64,000 bases of DNA from Verrucomicrobiales bacterium (GTDB lineage: Bacteria; Verrucomicrobiota; Verrucomicrobiia; Verrucomicrobiales; DEV007), in assembly GCA_029213065.1 (NCBI GenBank), contig JARGPH010000032.1, positions 1 to 64,000 on the forward strand, written 5' to 3'. Positions 59,910-64,000 of this stretch are shown here, piece after piece. The notes under the pieces were generated by a model. The model searched no databases. It was not told where the DNA came from and saw nothing but the letters and a program-made list of their open reading frames with translations. How positions within the stretch are numbered: the stretch's first letter is position 1; every line of letters starts with the position of its first letter. Made by a program: the position numbers and the translations under genes.

Positions 59910-61850
59910 ATGCCCCAAACAGAGACGTCACAGGAGATACAAAATCCTTCACCTTTCGAGGTGCTGGGCGTTGGCGGCGTTCTCTCAATCATTGGACGCT
60001 ACTTTCGCGAGAAGGCACTGGAGCAGCTTAAAAGCGTTTCATTCATCATTCTCTACCTCGCGGCGTTTCAGATTTTCTTTCTCCAATTGCCGATTGTCTA
60101 CTCGGCAACGATTGCTCTGGGAATCGCGGTGGTGGTGCTCGGCCTCACTTTCTTCATGGAGGGGTTACGACTCGGCTTGATGCCTTTCGGGGAAACGATA
60201 GGGGCAATCCTGCCACGGAACTCGAAGTTGCCACTTATCATGGCTTTTTCCTTCATTCTCGGAATCGGAGCCACCTTTGCCGAACCGGCGATTTCGGTCC
60301 TGAAGCAGGCGGGCAGCGGTGTTTCTCCCGAGACCGCGCCATTGCTCTACAGTCTTCTCAATAATTTCTCGGGACAGCTCGTCGCTTCGGTGGGTATTGG
60401 CGTGGGCATCGCGGTGACACTCGGAATCCTCCGTTTCTTCTACGGCTGGTCGCTGAAGATTCTCATCATTCCCATCGTCCTGCTTCTCATGGGGTTGACC
60501 CTCTACGCCTATTTTGACCCCGTTTTGCGTCCTGTGATCGGGCTCGCCTGGGATTGCGGCGCGGTTACAACCGGTCCGGTAACGGTGCCACTGGTCCTCG
60601 CCCTCGGAATCGGCGTCTGCCGAATTGTCGGCTCCGATAATGACGGGGCGGCGGGCTTCGGTATTGTCACCCTGGCCTCATTGTTTCCCATCGTGGCAGT
60701 GCTGGGGCTTGCGATCTTTCATCACACATCCGACGATTACTACGGTGGAGAAAATTTCAAAGGTGAGACGATCGAGCTTGTCAGTGAAGAAGCGAACGAG
60801 CCAGTCGCGGAAGACAATTCCCGGGGAGAGGAAACGCTGCGTTTCACGCCGGAGGAATTCGCCGAATACCAAAAGAGCGGTGAACTCTCCGGCTACACGA
60901 CCCGCTATGAAGGCGGAAACGCCGAGCTCGACGAGGAGGGCCGCATCGTTTTGAAAAATGCGCAGATCGTCCTCGTGAAACGGGATGATAAAGGAATGAT
61001 CGAAAACTTCGTGATCCGGCAGACGAAGAATCCCTGGAATCCTCACCTCGAAGTTCCCGAAGCAACGATTGCCTCTCTGAAGATGGCCGCCCAGGCGATT
61101 CTGCCACTCTGTGCCTTCCTCTTTCTGACCCTCCTCGTAGTGCTCCGCGAGCGCCTCCGGAAGGCGGATGAAATTGCGCTCGGAGTTATCTTCGCAGTGT
61201 TCGGCATGGCTCTCTTCGGTCTCGGCCTCACAATGGGCTTGATCCCACTGGGAACCCAGCTCGGCGCCAACGTGCCGATCACCTTTGCCTCGATCACCCC
61301 CTGGGGACTTTCAGGAACGGTCTCTCCCCTCTTTGATAGCGCGCTCTTCGGGAAGATCATCACGATCCTCTTTGCCTTTTTTCTCGGCTACGGAGCCACC
61401 CTCGCCGAGCCCGCCCTGAATGCTCTCGGACAAACCGTCGATGATGTCACCGTCGGCGTTTTCAAAAAGAAACTGCTCATGCAGGTCGTCGCGGTCGGGG
61501 TTGGCATGGGCATCGCTGCGGGTGTTGCCCAGATGGCATTCGAAAGTCTCAATCTCACCTGGATGTTGATCCCGCCCTATTTTCTGCTGCTCGTGCTGAC
61601 CTTTCTCTCGACAGAGGAATTTGTGAACTTCGCGTGGGACAGCGCAGGGGTTACGACAGGACCTATCACGGTTCCTCTCGTGCTGGCAATGGGACTCGGC
61701 ATCGGAGCCAACATTCCTGGGGTCGGTGACGGCTTTGGAATCCTCGCCCTCGCCTCGGTCGGCCCCATCATGACGGTTCTGATTGTCGGCCTGATCGTTA
61801 ACCGGGCGCGGAAAGAAGAATTCAACCCCGAGGCCGATCATGGCGTTTGA
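59910..61850 (+). CDS. DUF1538 membrane protein (two DUF1538 repeats)
   Basis: A 646-residue inner-membrane protein with two homologous halves. Each half has a motif of LGIGATFAEPAISVLKQAG type (about residues 112-133; second copy LGYGATLAEPALNALGQTV) and a motif of AWDCGAVTTGPVTVPLVLAL type (about 211-230; second copy WDSAGVTTGPITVPLVLAM). About 14 helices are expected, with a soluble loop (about 280-380) between halves. It is probably a transporter of unknown substrate. The last 11 bases overlap the next gene, which encodes PII-like domains, as is common for DUF1538 proteins. Confidence 0.86.
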   Translation: MPQTETSQEIQNPSPFEVLGVGGVLSIIGRYFREKALEQLKSVSFIILYLAAFQIFFLQLPIVYSATIALGIAVVVLGLTFFMEGLRLGLMPFGETIGAILPRNSKLPLIMAFSFILGIGATFAEPAISVLKQAGSGVSPETAPLLYSLLNNFSGQLVASVGIGVGIAVTLGILRFFYGWSLKILIIPIVLLLMGLTLYAYFDPVLRPVIGLAWDCGAVTTGPVTVPLVLALGIGVCRIVGSDNDGAAGFGIVTLASLFPIVAVLGLAIFHHTSDDYYGGENFKGETIELVSEEANEPVAEDNSRGEETLRFTPEEFAEYQKSGELSGYTTRYEGGNAELDEEGRIVLKNAQIVLVKRDDKGMIENFVIRQTKNPWNPHLEVPEATIASLKMAAQAILPLCAFLFLTLLVVLRERLRKADEIALGVIFAVFGMALFGLGLTMGLIPLGTQLGANVPITFASITPWGLSGTVSPLFDSALFGKIITILFAFFLGYGATLAEPALNALGQTVDDVTVGVFKKKLLMQVVAVGVGMGIAAGVAQMAFESLNLTWMLIPPYFLLLVLTFLSTEEFVNFAWDSAGVTTGPITVPLVLAMGLGIGANIPGVGDGFGILALASVGPIMTVLIVGLIVNRARKEEFNPEADHGV

Positions 61851-62994
61851 AGTTCTGAGAGGCTATTCGCGGGTTACCGCAATCCTTCCGCGGCAAAGCA
61901 CCTTGAAGGTTCTCAAGGAAGTGATGGGATCCTGCGCGGCCCACGCGATGACGACGGGAGCGAGGGGCAGCGTCATCCAGGAAAACTGGTATCAGTCGCT
62001 CCTGCCGACTCTCAGTCCGGAGCACGACATGCTGCGCTTCCTCGTGCCTACATCCGACATCGACCATCTCATGGAACAGATCGCCCTCGTCGGCAATCTG
62101 CAGCACTACGGAGGCGGCTCTATTTTCGCAACGCCCTGCCTGGACCTGCGCTGCAGCGAATCGTTTCCCGTCTGGCATCCCGGAGAATATACCTTTGATT
62201 CGGTCTCTTTTGACATTGTGTTCAAGCAGGACCTGACCGCGATCATTCTTGTAACCGACCGCAACAGCGCGGATGGCATTTGCCGGGCGGCAATCAAGGC
62301 AGGAGCTCAAGGCCCTTCGATTACTTTCGTGAGAGGCTACGGCCTTCGGGACCGGCTCGGGCTTCTCCGCATCACAAAAAGTCACGACAAGGAAATGATC
62401 ACCGTCGTCGTCGATCAATACGATCTCGATGCGGTCTTTCAGGCCATGGCGCAGGCCGGCCGGGTTGACCAACCGGGACGCGGACTCATCTATCAGGTTC
62501 CGATTTGCAAAGGGATTACCAATCTCGCGAGTGTCTTCCAGGCAAGAAAACACTCAGCCAGCATCCAGCAGATCATTCGCGCTATCGACGATATTCAAGG
62601 CAACACCGATTGGAGAGCGAACCAGCTCCTGATCCACGACCCAAAAGCCGAAGAGTTCGCTGCCGACACCCAGGGCGTGACCCGGGATCTTATATCGCTC
62701 AACGTCATCGCCCGCCGCAAGGACGTCGAAATACTGCTGCAATATTTACTCAGTATCGGTGTGAAAGGAGCCAGCGTCAGCAACTGGCGTTTGATCGAAG
62801 GCGACGCGGCCGAAACCAAAGGCGGAGCCCGAATCAATCACGAAGTGGGAATACTCACGATGCTGGTACCGCAAGCCAAATCAGGAGCATTGGTCGAGCA
62901 GATCGAAATCAAACTGAAGGACAGCGACTACAATGGAACCTGCATCTTCACCACAGAAGTCCCCATGGTGAAGTCATTCACCCAAATGACCTAG
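61840..62994 (+). CDS. PII-like protein with three tandem domains
   Basis: A 384-residue cytosolic protein made of three PII-like (GlnB-fold) units of about 110-130 residues. Each begins with a strand such as VTAILPRQSTLKVLKEVM, LTAIILVTDRNSADGICRA or LISLNVIARRKDVEILLQYL, and the second has the T-loop-like region AGAQGPSITFVRGYGLRDRL. PII-like proteins bind nucleotides and gate transporters; here the partner is surely the DUF1538 protein, whose gene overlaps this one by 11 bases. A canonical PII is a trimer; a triple-domain chain could replace it. Confidence 0.82.
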   Translation: MAFEVLRGYSRVTAILPRQSTLKVLKEVMGSCAAHAMTTGARGSVIQENWYQSLLPTLSPEHDMLRFLVPTSDIDHLMEQIALVGNLQHYGGGSIFATPCLDLRCSESFPVWHPGEYTFDSVSFDIVFKQDLTAIILVTDRNSADGICRAAIKAGAQGPSITFVRGYGLRDRLGLLRITKSHDKEMITVVVDQYDLDAVFQAMAQAGRVDQPGRGLIYQVPICKGITNLASVFQARKHSASIQQIIRAIDDIQGNTDWRANQLLIHDPKAEEFAADTQGVTRDLISLNVIARRKDVEILLQYLLSIGVKGASVSNWRLIEGDAAETKGGARINHEVGILTMLVPQAKSGALVEQIEIKLKDSDYNGTCIFTTEVPMVKSFTQMT

Positions 62995-63146
62995 TCGTCA
63001 GCTCCATCGGAGAACCGGCCCGGTAGATTCGTGCACGGCGGGCAGGGTCACCCATCCTCGATGCGGCTTGAGCAGCCAGGCAGTGCCCTCAGTTTTCAGG
63101 TTCCTCTTGTATCCGTGCGGGCGATCTTATAGAAAGGCTTCATCCC

Positions 63147-64000
63147 ATGAAAAGCCTGATCCCCTGCTCACTTGCTGTATTGATTTCTCTGATTGGCACG
63201 CATGAGGCCCGCGCCTGGGGCCAGGATGGACACCGCATTACCGCCGAGATTGCAGAGCGAAATCTCAACCCGAAAGCCCTCGCGGCAGTTCGCGAGATTC
63301 TCGGTGACGAAACGCTCGCAGAAATTTCGAACCGGGGGGACGAGATCCGTTCCGACGGGACCTGGGACTTTGCGACGCCCTGGCACTACATTTCAATCGA
63401 TGACGACGAAACCTGGGAGGACTTTGAACGGGCTCCCGAAGGCGATGTTCTCACTGTCCTTGCGAAACTCGACGCATTCCTGCGCGATACCGATGCCGAA
63501 ACCCTCACCCTGAAGGGGGCCGTGAAACGCGGAAGCTCGAAGCTCGCCCCCACCCTCGAAAAGACGATCGGCAAGCGGGAAGCGCTCGCCCTCTACGTCC
63601 ATTTCGTCGGTGACATTCACCAACCGCTCCACGTGGGGCGACGCGACGACAAAGGAGGCAACCGGATTCAGGTCGAATGGTTCGAAGAAGAGTATTCCCT
63701 CCACAAGGTCTGGGATGAAAAGCTCATCGAATCAACGAACCTGAGCTATACCGAGTTCGCCACCTTTCTGAATCGCTTCACCGAAGAGGAGAAGGAGGCC
63801 TCGGGCAATTCATCCTACCTCGATTGGGCCAAAGATTCCAAAGCGGTTCGCGATCAGGTCTATGATTTCGGAGCACAGAGAAGCGGCTACTTTCTCAACA
63901 TCGTCGAGCCGCCCGTCCTGAGTTACGACTACCGCCACAAAACACTCCCCATCGTCCGCGAACAGCTGAGAATGGGCGGAATCCGCCTCGCCGCTAAGCT
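63147..64000 (+). CDS. S1/P1 nuclease (partial, runs off right edge)
   Basis: About 284 codons of a secreted zinc nuclease. The signal peptide ends after HEARA so that the mature protein starts with Trp, itself a zinc ligand in P1 nuclease (WGQDGHRITAEIAERNL). More ligands are in FVGDIHQPLHVG, DDKGGNRIQVEW and LHKVWDEKLI. It cuts single-stranded DNA or RNA in the periplasm. No stop is reached before the window end. Its usual length of about 270-330 residues means only a little is missing. Confidence 0.9.
   Translation, partial: MKSLIPCSLAVLISLIGTHEARAWGQDGHRITAEIAERNLNPKALAAVREILGDETLAEISNRGDEIRSDGTWDFATPWHYISIDDDETWEDFERAPEGDVLTVLAKLDAFLRDTDAETLTLKGAVKRGSSKLAPTLEKTIGKREALALYVHFVGDIHQPLHVGRRDDKGGNRIQVEWFEEEYSLHKVWDEKLIESTNLSYTEFATFLNRFTEEEKEASGNSSYLDWAKDSKAVRDQVYDFGAQRSGYFLNIVEPPVLSYDYRHKTLPIVREQLRMGGIRLAAK

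Overview
The window looks like part of a chromosome from the Verrucomicrobiota (PVC superphylum), probably an aquatic heterotroph. This is inferred from gene content: a DUF1501/PSD1 pair, a secreted protein joining DUF6797, a propeller and cytochrome c, PVC-style GMC and gluconate-dehydrogenase-subunit-3 genes, an hprK-ptsH-ptsI set without a visible sugar permease, and a TGTTC-N4-GAAC element like the LexA box I recall for Verrucomicrobia. No rRNA or tRNA gene or CRISPR array was seen.

Positions 1-8291 are a chromosomal integron. A tyrosine recombinase with the IntI-specific insert (6986-8291, + strand) lies beside an attI region. Ten complete gene cassettes and the start of an eleventh run leftward from it, every cassette gene on the minus strand. 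Ten attC sites of 124-127 bp separate them. In every cassette the core at the 5' end is the exact complement of the core just after its gene, which fixes the boundaries. Recognisable cargo includes an Abi-alpha (DUF4393) abortive-infection protein, a SEC-C/HNH-like protein and a DMP19/DUF4375 protein; most cassettes encode unknown proteins. A LexA-like box precedes intI, a possible leftward cassette promoter overlaps this region, and intI has a one-base frameshift.

8622-20044 holds a PAS-AraC regulator, an amidohydrolase, a 1251-residue secreted multidomain protein, an autotransporter, a GMC oxidoreductase with its small subunit, and a DUF1460 amidase-like protein. 20121-29501 holds an LptF/LptG-type permease operon, a DUF455/ATP-grasp fusion, a trypsin/PDZ protein, polyphosphate kinase and a PAP2 phosphatase. 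29641-33060 holds a sugar isomerase, a hydrolase and a probably highly expressed porin. 33243-39846 is housekeeping: hprK, ptsH, ptsI, an MRJP/Yellow-like propeller, prmC and murA.

40180-49701, all minus strand, holds a DUF1501/PSD1 pair, then a tight set of a purple-acid-phosphatase-like enzyme, a PepSY-DUF4956 fusion and a kinase-like protein. 50130-57890 holds an OmpA-like protein, an oxidoreductase, an SGNH hydrolase, a short-repeat protein overlapping a nuclease, and an aldolase / radical SAM / PhyH operon. 58027-62994 holds two tandemly duplicated LuxR-type regulators, with a decayed fragment of the next gene caught between them, then a DUF1538 membrane protein and a triple PII-like protein. 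An S1/P1 nuclease gene runs off the right edge.
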